From assembly GCF_001660815.1 (NCBI RefSeq), contig NZ_LYMI01000024.1:1-64000 (forward strand): a DNA stretch of 64,000 bases, read 5' to 3'. The stretch is from Xanthomonas nasturtii. Lineage in GTDB: Bacteria > Pseudomonadota > Gammaproteobacteria > Xanthomonadales > Xanthomonadaceae. Positions 25,368 to 33,384 of this stretch are shown here, piece by piece. Numbering within the stretch: the first letter of the stretch is position 1; every line of letters begins with the position of its first letter. The position numbers and the translations under genes were made by a program. The notes below the pieces were generated by a model. That model worked only from the letters and a program-made list of their open reading frames with translations. It ran no database searches and had not been told where the DNA came from.

Positions 25368-27041
25368 TCAGCGCGTTGCCGCTTCGGGCTTGCGCACGCG
25401 CCTTGCCGGCGCCGCCTTGGCCGCCTTGCCTGGATACAAGTTCAACAGCATCAAGGTGACGCCATTTGTCCAGCCGAAGCCGTCCTGCAGGGCGTATTCG
25501 CCACCGCCGCCGCCGGCTGCATCGGTTTCCAGGCCGTATTTTTCGACCAGCTTGTGTTCGCGTGCGAACAGCGCCTGTACCTGGGCGAGGAAGCGTTCGC
25601 CGATGGTGCGTGCCAGCGCGTCTTCGCCATAGCGGCGCAGGCCGTCCACGGCCACCCATTGCAGCGGCGCCCAGCCGTTGGGTTCGTCCCATTGCTGGCC
25701 GGTCTTCACTGCGGTGGTGGCCAGGCCGCCCGGGCGCAGCAGCGTTTTGCGCACGGTGCCGGCAGTGCGCTTGGCGTGATCGTCCGACGCCAGACCGGCG
25801 AACAGCGGATACAGCGCCGCGGCGGTGACCTGGTCGCTCAGCGTGCGCGTCTGCCAGTCGTAGTCGGCGTAGTAGCCGGCCTTGTTCCACAGATGCGCGT
25901 CGAGGGCCTGCTTGCGCTGCTGCGCGAGCGCGGCGTAATCGCGCGTGCAGTCTGCGCCGGGTTGCGCGCAGGCCTGGGCCAGGGTGCGTTCCAGGTGGTA
26001 GAGCAGGCTGTTGAGGTCGATCGGGATGATGGCAGTGGTGCGGATGGTGCGCAGGTTCTGGCCGTCGGCCAGCCAGCGGCTGGTGTAGTCCCAGCCGCTC
26101 TCCGCACCGGCACGCAGGTCGCGGTAGACCTCGGCGGCCGGGCGATCGGTGACTTCGGCGGCGGTGCGGGTGTCGTGCAGCCAGGCTTCCGGGCGCGGCG
26201 TGTCGCGCTCGTCCCAATAACGGTTGAGCACACTGCCGTCGGCCAGGCGCACCACATGGCGCGCCGCCTGGCCGGGCTGCAGGTCATCGCTGCCCTGCAT
26301 CCAGTAGGTGTATTCCTTTTGCAGTTGCGGCAGGTAACGCTGATACACCGCCTCGCCTTCCACGCCGGCCTGCAGCTCCACCATGTAGGAGAAGAACGGC
26401 GGTTGCGAGCGGCTGAGGTAGTAGGTGCGGTTGCCGTTGGGGATATGCCCGAAGGTGTCGATCAGGTAGGCGAAGTTGTCCAGCATCTGGCGGCTGAGCG
26501 TGGTCTCGCCGCTCTTCACCAGGCCCAGCATGGTGAAGTAGGAATCCCAGTAATACACCTCGCGGAAGCGCCCGCCCGGCACCACGTACGGGTGCGGTAG
26601 CGCCAGCAGGCTGCTGTGCGGCGGCACGTGGTTCTGGCTGCGCACCAGCTTGGGCCACAGCAGGTCGATGTGCTCGCGCAGCGCGGTGTCCTGGCGGATC
26701 GCGTCGGTCTGCACCGGCGGCGACTCTTCGAAATTGGCGTCCACGAACTTGCGCAGGTCGAAACCGGGGTGGTCGTGCTGGGCCAGATAGTCGGCGTTGA
26801 TCAACGCCGGGTCGCGCAGCGGCAGGAAGTCGACGAAATGCTTCTGATCGTCGAACAGCTCGCCGCGCTGCACGGCCTGAAACAGTTCCGGGTAGGCCAC
26901 ATCGGGCGTGGGCGGCGTGGACGCCGGCGCGTTGACGACAGGAGTGTCCAGCGGCGCGGCAGTCAGCGTGCATGGCGCGACAAACATGCTCAGCGACAGG
27001 CCAAGCAGCGACGTGCAGCACGGGGGCGCGGCAGAACTCAT
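25368..27041 (-). CDS. treA: periplasmic trehalase (GH37)
   Basis: 557 residues. A Sec-type leader ends near LTAAP (about residue 30), so the enzyme acts in the periplasm, hydrolysing trehalose to two glucoses. The two GH37 signatures are complete: PGGRFREVYYWDSYF near residue 180 and QWDEPNGWAPLQW near residue 450. RSQPPFFSYMV and the Gly-rich loop GGGGGEYALQDGFGWTNG are also typical; the catalytic Asp lies in AGAESGWDYTSRW. The start at 27041 has CTGGAG upstream. The Lys/Arg/Ala-rich C-terminal tail is an extra compared with enteric TreA. It could support use of host or osmolyte trehalose. Confidence 0.93.
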   Translation of the reverse strand: MSSAAPPCCTSLLGLSLSMFVAPCTLTAAPLDTPVVNAPASTPPTPDVAYPELFQAVQRGELFDDQKHFVDFLPLRDPALINADYLAQHDHPGFDLRKFVDANFEESPPVQTDAIRQDTALREHIDLLWPKLVRSQNHVPPHSSLLALPHPYVVPGGRFREVYYWDSYFTMLGLVKSGETTLSRQMLDNFAYLIDTFGHIPNGNRTYYLSRSQPPFFSYMVELQAGVEGEAVYQRYLPQLQKEYTYWMQGSDDLQPGQAARHVVRLADGSVLNRYWDERDTPRPEAWLHDTRTAAEVTDRPAAEVYRDLRAGAESGWDYTSRWLADGQNLRTIRTTAIIPIDLNSLLYHLERTLAQACAQPGADCTRDYAALAQQRKQALDAHLWNKAGYYADYDWQTRTLSDQVTAAALYPLFAGLASDDHAKRTAGTVRKTLLRPGGLATTAVKTGQQWDEPNGWAPLQWVAVDGLRRYGEDALARTIGERFLAQVQALFAREHKLVEKYGLETDAAGGGGGEYALQDGFGWTNGVTLMLLNLYPGKAAKAAPARRVRKPEAATR

Positions 27042-27641
27042 GACATCTCCAGAACGGGCAGTGGCGTAGGGCATGGTAAACGACCGAAGTGGCGGGCGGG
27101 ACCGGTCGAGGGTGCCGGCACGCCGACAGGCTTCGCGCGGAGACGACTGGATTCAGCAAGCTGATCCGGCGTGTTGCCGTCACTTGCATCAATCCAGCCG
27201 TATCGGCGCGGATCCAGGCAGCTTGAGCGATGCCGCATCAGCGTCCGTGCGCCCCGGTCGTTGCAAGCGGCGCGCCACAGGAAAGGTGACGGACTGTCGC
27301 CGCGCCCGCGATGCTGGCCGCCGATGCACGGCTCGACCAGACCACATGCCAGCGTGGGTGACATCATCAAGAATTCAGTGCTGCAGCGCATCCGGGTGCA
27401 TCCGCAAGGCACCGTGGGCGCGCGTTCGCCGGCTGCGCTCAGTGGCCGTGCGATTCCCGCGTGCATACGTGCAGCCAATCCGCGTGCGCCCGCCTGCCGC
27501 GCAATGTGAATGGCGGCTGGCCCTTTCCGGCCAGACAACGAATTTCAAACGCGCGCCTGCGCTGCGCCCGCTAGATTTGCATGCCCCACACCGGGGTTCG
27601 GGTGTGGCATCCGCACTCTCATTTCATCGGTCTCCCGCATT
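27042..27641. other. 600-nt intergenic region between divergent genes
   Basis: It should carry the treA promoter and that of the gene at 27642. I find no repeat, hairpin terminator or RNA gene. Short open frames on both strands lack credible starts. Confidence 0.35.
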
Positions 27642-28640
27642 GTGATTACCCGCAGGAAGGAAGCGCTTGTCCCGCATGTCGCCGCTGTCGCATGCACGGG
27701 CGCCATCCTGTTCTTTCTTGCCTGCCTGTTGCTGTACATGCCGCCGCCGCGCGAAACCGTGCAACACGACGACAGTTTGCAGGTGTATTTCGTGCCGCGG
27801 CCGCAACAGACGCCGCCGGCACCGCAGGAACCGCCGCAGGAGCCCGAGCGCAAACCGCGCGCTGCGGCGTCATCGGCTGCGCGCACGGCGCCGCCACCCA
27901 CGCGTACCCCACCACCGCAGCGGCAGGTGGCGGCAGCCAATGCGCCCGCCAGCGACGCCATGGCGGCTCAGCTGTATACCCGCGAAGGACGGCTGCGCAT
28001 GGCGCAGGTGGACCCGATGGCGCAGACCGGCAGCGCGGTGCCGCCGGGCATGACCGACGCGCGCGCGCAGGGCAAGGCGCGCAACGTGATGGAGCGGGTC
28101 AACCCGGTGCAGTACCAGGACACCCGCTTCGCCAAGGACTGGAAGAGCGACGGCACGCTGGGCGATGTGGCGATGCAGGAAATGAATCGCGGCATGAAGA
28201 AGTTCAACGACATGCTCAATGGGCCGCAGACCCAGGTTGCCAAGGCCCGCCCGCCGCCGGATGTGCGCTTCAATCCTGCGCTGGCCGGCAATCAGGCCGA
28301 AATGGGCAGCGAAGCGACCGGCGACGCGTACAAATCGGCGCCGATCGCGCACGAAACGCCGCCGGATCTCAAGGGCGAAGCCAGCCGCCGCATCCGCGAG
28401 GCCCTGGCGGCGCTGGAGCAACGCAGCGCGCGCTGCGACGCATCCAGGCGCACGTCGCTGCTATCGCCGGTGCGCACGCATCTGGGCGATCTGGAGCGTG
28501 CCGAGCACGCCTTGAACAACGGCGCCGACCCGGTGATGGCCGCGCAGATGTTGCCGCGCCAGGCCGACAGCGCCTATGACCTCGCCCGCCGCGCGCTGTG
28601 GTACGCGGACCGGCAATTGAAGCAGTGCGCGGTGGGGTGA
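27642..28640 (+). CDS. proline-rich single-span membrane protein of unknown function
   Basis: About 332 residues from a GTG at 27642; the start is uncertain because no strong ribosome-binding site is visible. A basic start (ITRRKEALVPH) precedes one transmembrane helix (ACTGAILFFLACLLLYM). A Pro/Gln/Arg-rich stretch follows (residues 55-110, PPAPQEPPQEPERKPR) that could span the periplasm, much as in TonB-like proteins. The C-terminal 220 residues are helical, with NVMERVNPVQYQDTRFAKDW and a terminal domain with two Cys. No TonB C-terminal signature is present. Only the topology can be stated. Confidence 0.65.
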   Translation: MITRRKEALVPHVAAVACTGAILFFLACLLLYMPPPRETVQHDDSLQVYFVPRPQQTPPAPQEPPQEPERKPRAAASSAARTAPPPTRTPPPQRQVAAANAPASDAMAAQLYTREGRLRMAQVDPMAQTGSAVPPGMTDARAQGKARNVMERVNPVQYQDTRFAKDWKSDGTLGDVAMQEMNRGMKKFNDMLNGPQTQVAKARPPPDVRFNPALAGNQAEMGSEATGDAYKSAPIAHETPPDLKGEASRRIREALAALEQRSARCDASRRTSLLSPVRTHLGDLERAEHALNNGADPVMAAQMLPRQADSAYDLARRALWYADRQLKQCAVG

Positions 28641-28740
28641 GTGGTGGTGGCGCACTGACGCGTCAGCGGCTGGTGACCATGGCGATTGGAGAGCCAATCA
28701 GTCGGGCGAGGTGGGTGCGGGTACGGTTGCAAAGCAGTGC

Positions 28741-29670
28741 CTACGCCAGGCTCTGCCGGTAACGATCCTTCTCCGCGCTCAACGCAACCTCGGCGCGCAG
28801 AAAGACCTGGCCGATGGCCTCGTCCACGCTGGTGGATTGCGCTTCGCCCAACAACACTGTCAGGCCCAGCGCATGTTGCTGCTGGGCGATTTCGCGCAGG
28901 CGTTGCAGCGTGCGTTCGGCATCCGGGCCACGTAGCACGGCAATGAATTCCGCGCTGTCGGTGACGCGGTCGATGCTGTTGCCCGGCCCCTGCACCAGGG
29001 CGGCGAACGCCTGGTCGAGTTGCTGCAAGGTGCGACCAAGCAGGCGCTCGCTCTGGCGTTCGGCCAGTGCGGCCAATTCCTGCACTTCCAGTATCACCAG
29101 GTGGTAGCCGGTGTCGGCAACGGCCTGGCTGGCGACCGGGGCGGCCGGTTGCAGGATGGCATCGCGTTCGAGTTGCAGTTCGCGCTTGCGCTCGTCGAGC
29201 AGGCGCATGGCCACGCGCGCGAGCGCCTGCAGGCCGGTGCGTTGGATGTCGGTGAGCGTGCGTGGCTCGGTGTCGAGCACGCACACCGTGCCCAGTGCCA
29301 CACCGTCGGAGGTGACCAGCGGCATGCCCGCATAGAAGCGCGCGCCGGTGTCGCCGGTGACCACCGAGATATCGGCAAACCGGCTGTCCTGGCGCAGGTC
29401 GGAGACTTCCATCAGCTGCTCGGGGCTGCGGATGGCGTGGTCGCACACTGCCTGGCTGCGGTCGGTCTTCTGCAGGCCCAGGCCCAACTGGGCCTTGAAC
29501 CATTGGCGGTCGCGATCCACCAGCGACATCAGCGCAATCGGTGTGTCGCACAGGGAGGCTGCGACCTGCACGACGTCCTGATAGGTGTCCTCGGGCAGGC
29601 TGTCGACAATGCGATAGCCATCCAGGACCTGTTGGCGAGAGGCTTCGTCAGCCAGGGGCATGTCTTTCAT
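28741..29670 (-). CDS. GAF domain protein with degenerate GGDEF-like C-terminal domain
   Basis: 309 residues. Residues 15-165 form a GAF domain of the type found in many bacterial sensor proteins (SLVDRDRQWFKAQLGLGL, AVCDHAIRSPEQLMEVSDL, GVALGTVCVLD). After a helical linker with an ERKRELQLERDAI heptad, residues 190-305 keep the outline of a GGDEF fold. Where GGDEF should stand the sequence reads TDSAEF, so cyclase activity is unlikely; it may bind GTP or act as a regulatory partner. No membrane segment is present. The start at 29670 is tentative; a second ATG lies at 29661. Its GAF domain is clearly related to that of the PAS/GGDEF gene at 33385. Confidence 0.8.
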   Translation of the reverse strand: MKDMPLADEASRQQVLDGYRIVDSLPEDTYQDVVQVAASLCDTPIALMSLVDRDRQWFKAQLGLGLQKTDRSQAVCDHAIRSPEQLMEVSDLRQDSRFADISVVTGDTGARFYAGMPLVTSDGVALGTVCVLDTEPRTLTDIQRTGLQALARVAMRLLDERKRELQLERDAILQPAAPVASQAVADTGYHLVILEVQELAALAERQSERLLGRTLQQLDQAFAALVQGPGNSIDRVTDSAEFIAVLRGPDAERTLQRLREIAQQQHALGLTVLLGEAQSTSVDEAIGQVFLRAEVALSAEKDRYRQSLA

Positions 29671-30224
29671 CGAATAAGCCAGGCGAGCGCGAACGAGGAA
29701 GCCGCCAGGATACCGGCAGGGCCGGTAATGCGGCGTGGATGCGGCCGCACGCATGTGCGCGGCCTGGGAGAGAAGTGAAGGTGGCTCATAAGCAAACGAC
29801 TCGTGTTCGGAAACGACTGGTGTTCGGAGAGGAATCGAACAGCGCAACCTGCAGGCACGCGTGGCAATGAAGATGCGCGTACCGGCTACGCCCGCCGGAT
29901 CGCGATCCGGCAAGTAGATCGCGCGACAGGATCGCGCTGCGCGCTGATGCGCGAGCTGTGCCCTGGCTCCGTCGAACCCGATTGCGGGCGCTGACCAGAA
30001 TTGGTTGCAGCGGCGACACTGCGCCGCAGCTGCCGAAATTCCCGACAACCGCGGCCATCGCGTCAACGCGTACACCGTGTCTGGCCCTGCCCCTGATCTC
30101 CTCCGGCGGTTCGTCGGTGCTGATGACCTGCGTGGCGATGGGCTTGCTGCTGCGCGTGTATCGCCCCGTGCCCGGGTTGGCACCGGGCGCGCCGCACGCA
30201 GCGCACCCGGTGCGACAGGCAGGA
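29671..30224. other. 554-nt intergenic region
   Basis: It lies upstream of the GAF gene and downstream of the M16 gene, both on the minus strand. It includes a run of near-repeats (TGTTCGGAAACGACTGGTGT around 29807). No tRNA, terminator or gene is recognised. Confidence 0.35.
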
Positions 30225-33104
30225 TCAGCGCTTGACCGGCTTGCCGTCCACGTCCAGCACCTGCACCTCGCCCAGCTTGAGCGCACGCACCGGGGCTTCG
30301 ATCTTCTTCAGGTCGCCCACGATCACCCAGGTCATCGCGTTGGGCGCGATGATCTGCTTGATGGCGGTCTGCGCGGCCGGCTGGTCGATCGCTTCCAGGC
30401 GCGGCTTGAGCGTCTGCACGTAATCATCGGGGCGGTCGAACTGCACCATGCCTTCGATCGCACCCAGCACCGCGCCAGTGGTTTCGAAGCTGCCGGGCAG
30501 GGCGCGGATGCGCTGGTTCTTGATCTTCTCGATCTCCTCGGTGGTCAGCGGCTTGTCGCCGATGATCGCGGTGGCCTCCTTGAGGATCTCGTTGGCCGAC
30601 TCGGCAGTCTTGTCGGTCTGCACCGGCGCGGAGAACATGTACGGCCGCTGGCCCTGCGCATCCAGCATGCGGGTGCCGGCGCCGTAGGCCCAGCGCTTGT
30701 TTTCGCGCAGGTTCATGTTCAGGCGCGAGGTGAAGGTGCCGCCAAAGGCGCCATTGGCCACGCCGATCGCCAGGTTGTCCGGCGCCTTGGTGGACGGTGC
30801 GAGCAGGCCGGCCAGAATCACCGACTGCGGCGCATCCGGGCGGTTGATCAGATACACGCGCGGCTTGGGCTGCGCAGCGACATCGGCCAGGTTCTTCTTC
30901 GGCAACGGCGTGCTGGGTGCCTTCCAGTCGCCGAAGGCAGCATCGAGCTGCGGGATGATCTGCGCCAGCGTGGTATCGCCGGCCACCAGGATGCGCAGGT
31001 TGTCCGGGCGCAGCCACTGGCTGTGGAAGGCCTGCAGGTCCTTGGCGTTGAGGCTCTTGATCGCCGCCTCGGTGCCGCTGCCGGTGAGTGGGATGCCATA
31101 CGGATGATTCTGGCCGAACAACAACGGTGGCAACGCACGCAGCGCCAGGCTGTTGGGCTGGGTCTTTTCCTGTGCAATGCCGGCCAGCCACTGGCCGCGG
31201 ATGCGCTCGATGTCGGCAGCCTTGAACGCCGGGTTGCGCACGATGTCGGAGAACAGCTGCAGCGAGGGCTGCAACTGGTCGTTGAGGGCATTGAGCGAGG
31301 CGCTGCAGCTATCCAGATCGCAGCCGACGCCGGTAATCGCGCCCAGGCGCTGCTTGCGCTGGGCGACTTCCACCGAATCCAGCGCGGCAGTGCTTTCGTT
31401 CATCAGCGCGGCGCTGAAGCTGGCGGTACCGAGCTTGCTGCCCTGGTCGGCGGCATAACCGGCGTCGAACAGCAACTCGACCTGGGTGACCGGAATGGTG
31501 TGGCGCTCGGCCAGGACCACCTCGATGCCGTTCTTCAACTTGCCGCGCTGCAGTTTGGGGAAGCTCAGGTCGGGGAACTGGGTGGTTTTGGGCACCCCCT
31601 TGCTGCGATCCACGTTGGAAGCGGCGACGGTGTACTTGCCTGCGGCCGGCAGCTTTGGCGCCGGCTTGCCGGCTTCTTCGCCACGCGCAACCACGGCCTT
31701 GTCTTCGGCGGCCGGGTCGAAGTTTTTGCCGGCCGGCAGCACGGTCAGCAGGTAGTCGCCCTTGCCGAACCAAGTGGCCGACGCCTGCTTGATGCTGTCC
31801 ACGGTGGCGGCCTGGCCGCGCTGCAGATCCTGCTTGTAGGCGCCCGGGTCGCCGCGGTAGACCTGGCCCTCGGCCAGGATCACCGCCTTGCCACCGAAGC
31901 CGCCGACCTTTTCCAGCCCGCGCACGAAGCCGGCGCGGTAGGCCACCTGCGCGCGCTGCAATTCGTCGGCGGTCGGGCCTTGGGCGATGAACTTCTTGAG
32001 CTCTTCGTCGATGATCGCCTCGACCTTGGCCGGGTCCACGCCGTCCTTCACGTCGGCCTGGATCTGCACCTGGCTGGACAACGCAAACGGCTGCACCGAC
32101 GCGGACACGTCATCGACCAGCTTGTCCTGGTAGACCAGGCGCTGATACAGCCGCGAGGTCTTGCCGCCGCCCAGCACGGTGGTGGCCAGATCCAGCTGGA
32201 TCATGTCGTCGGTGCCCAACTGCGGCGCGGCCCAGGTACGGTAGATGCGCGGCTGCGAGACATGGTCCTGCTGCACGCCACGCTTCTGCGCGGCCAGCGG
32301 GGTCACCCACGGCTGCTGGCGCGCCACCGGCTTGCCGGACGGGATGTCGCCGAAATACTGCAGCGCCTTGGCACGCGCCTGCGCCACGGTGATGTCGCCG
32401 GCCAGCACCAGGGTGGTGTTGGCGGCGCCGTAATTGTCGTTGAACCACTGTTTGACGTCGGCCAGCGAGGCCGCGTCCAGGTCTTCCATCGAGCCGATGG
32501 TGTCGTGCTGGTAGGGGTGGTTGGCCGGGAACAGGTTGGACAGGATGTTCTGGTCCACGCGGCCATACGGGCGGTTCTCGCCCTGGCGCTTTTCGTTCTG
32601 TACCACGCCGCGCTGGGTGTCGAGTTCCTGCTGGCCGATGGCGCCGAGCAGGTGGCCCATGCGGTCCGATTCCAGCCATAGCGCGGTGTCCAGCGCGGTG
32701 GTCGGCACGGTTTCGAAATAGTTGGTGCGGTCGAACCAGGTGGTGCCGTTCATGTCGGTGGTGCCGACCTGTTCCAGCGGCGCAAAGAAACTGCCCTTGT
32801 TGTTCTCCGAGCCGGAGAACATCAGGTGCTCGAACAGATGCGCAAAACCGGTCTTGCCGGCCGGCTCGTCGCCCGAACCGATGTGGTACCAGATGCTCAC
32901 CGCCACCACCGGTGCCTTGTGGTCTTCGTGCACCACCACGGTCAGGCCGTTGGGCAGGGTGAAGCGGGTGTAGGCGATGTCGGGAATGGCGCTGCTGGCC
33001 GCGCTCCTGGACAGGCTGGCCGGGGCGGCAGCGACGGCGGGGGCAACGGTACCGGCGGCGACACCAAGCGCACCGGCGATCAACAGGGACAGCGGACGCA
33101 GCAT
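30225..33104 (-). CDS. exported M16-family zinc metallopeptidase, two-lobed (pitrilysin-like)
   Basis: 959 residues with a signal peptide (cleavage near AVAAAP). It has two M16 halves. The first carries the inverted zinc motif HLFEH (residues 89-93) plus the distal Glu in VVQNEKRQ about 76 residues on. The second half is inactive, lacking HxxEH, as is normal for the family: one half is catalytic and one helps form the chamber. Conserved SLADVKQWFNDNYG and NTTLVLAGDI are seen in half one, and the R/Y pair near the C-terminus (ENKRWAYGAGTRM) in half two. It should degrade oligopeptides in the periplasm. The start at 33104 has CTGGAG upstream. Confidence 0.92.
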   Translation of the reverse strand: MLRPLSLLIAGALGVAAGTVAPAVAAAPASLSRSAASSAIPDIAYTRFTLPNGLTVVVHEDHKAPVVAVSIWYHIGSGDEPAGKTGFAHLFEHLMFSGSENNKGSFFAPLEQVGTTDMNGTTWFDRTNYFETVPTTALDTALWLESDRMGHLLGAIGQQELDTQRGVVQNEKRQGENRPYGRVDQNILSNLFPANHPYQHDTIGSMEDLDAASLADVKQWFNDNYGAANTTLVLAGDITVAQARAKALQYFGDIPSGKPVARQQPWVTPLAAQKRGVQQDHVSQPRIYRTWAAPQLGTDDMIQLDLATTVLGGGKTSRLYQRLVYQDKLVDDVSASVQPFALSSQVQIQADVKDGVDPAKVEAIIDEELKKFIAQGPTADELQRAQVAYRAGFVRGLEKVGGFGGKAVILAEGQVYRGDPGAYKQDLQRGQAATVDSIKQASATWFGKGDYLLTVLPAGKNFDPAAEDKAVVARGEEAGKPAPKLPAAGKYTVAASNVDRSKGVPKTTQFPDLSFPKLQRGKLKNGIEVVLAERHTIPVTQVELLFDAGYAADQGSKLGTASFSAALMNESTAALDSVEVAQRKQRLGAITGVGCDLDSCSASLNALNDQLQPSLQLFSDIVRNPAFKAADIERIRGQWLAGIAQEKTQPNSLALRALPPLLFGQNHPYGIPLTGSGTEAAIKSLNAKDLQAFHSQWLRPDNLRILVAGDTTLAQIIPQLDAAFGDWKAPSTPLPKKNLADVAAQPKPRVYLINRPDAPQSVILAGLLAPSTKAPDNLAIGVANGAFGGTFTSRLNMNLRENKRWAYGAGTRMLDAQGQRPYMFSAPVQTDKTAESANEILKEATAIIGDKPLTTEEIEKIKNQRIRALPGSFETTGAVLGAIEGMVQFDRPDDYVQTLKPRLEAIDQPAAQTAIKQIIAPNAMTWVIVGDLKKIEAPVRALKLGEVQVLDVDGKPVKR

Positions 33105-33384
33105 GTGACACTCCAGAGCAGGGGGCAATCGGCCGAGGGTAGTGGCTGCTTGGCAGCGCCGCAAATGCTGTTGGGCACGGGGTGGGGCAGGCGGCCGTGA
33201 CTGCGGTGAAGGGGCCATGGCGGCAACACCTCGGTCGCCTGGCACGGATGCCGGCTTGCTGGTTCGGCCGCTGCGGCCCTCTCGCGCATGTCGACACCAT
33301 CTTCAAGGCTGCAAGCGAGCACGGCCGGGCCCGCTCAAGTTGATCGTCGCCTCGCCGTTACCTGGGGCGACCTACCTTGCCCAG

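Noticed and set aside
29800-29870. TTCGGAG...AATCGAAC resembling a tRNA T-arm
   Set aside because: No acceptor stem, anticodon arm or CCA can be built around it.
29958-32681. Long plus-strand open frame (907 codons)
   Set aside because: Antisense to the M16 peptidase; composition is typical of a shadow frame (His, Arg and Gly excess).
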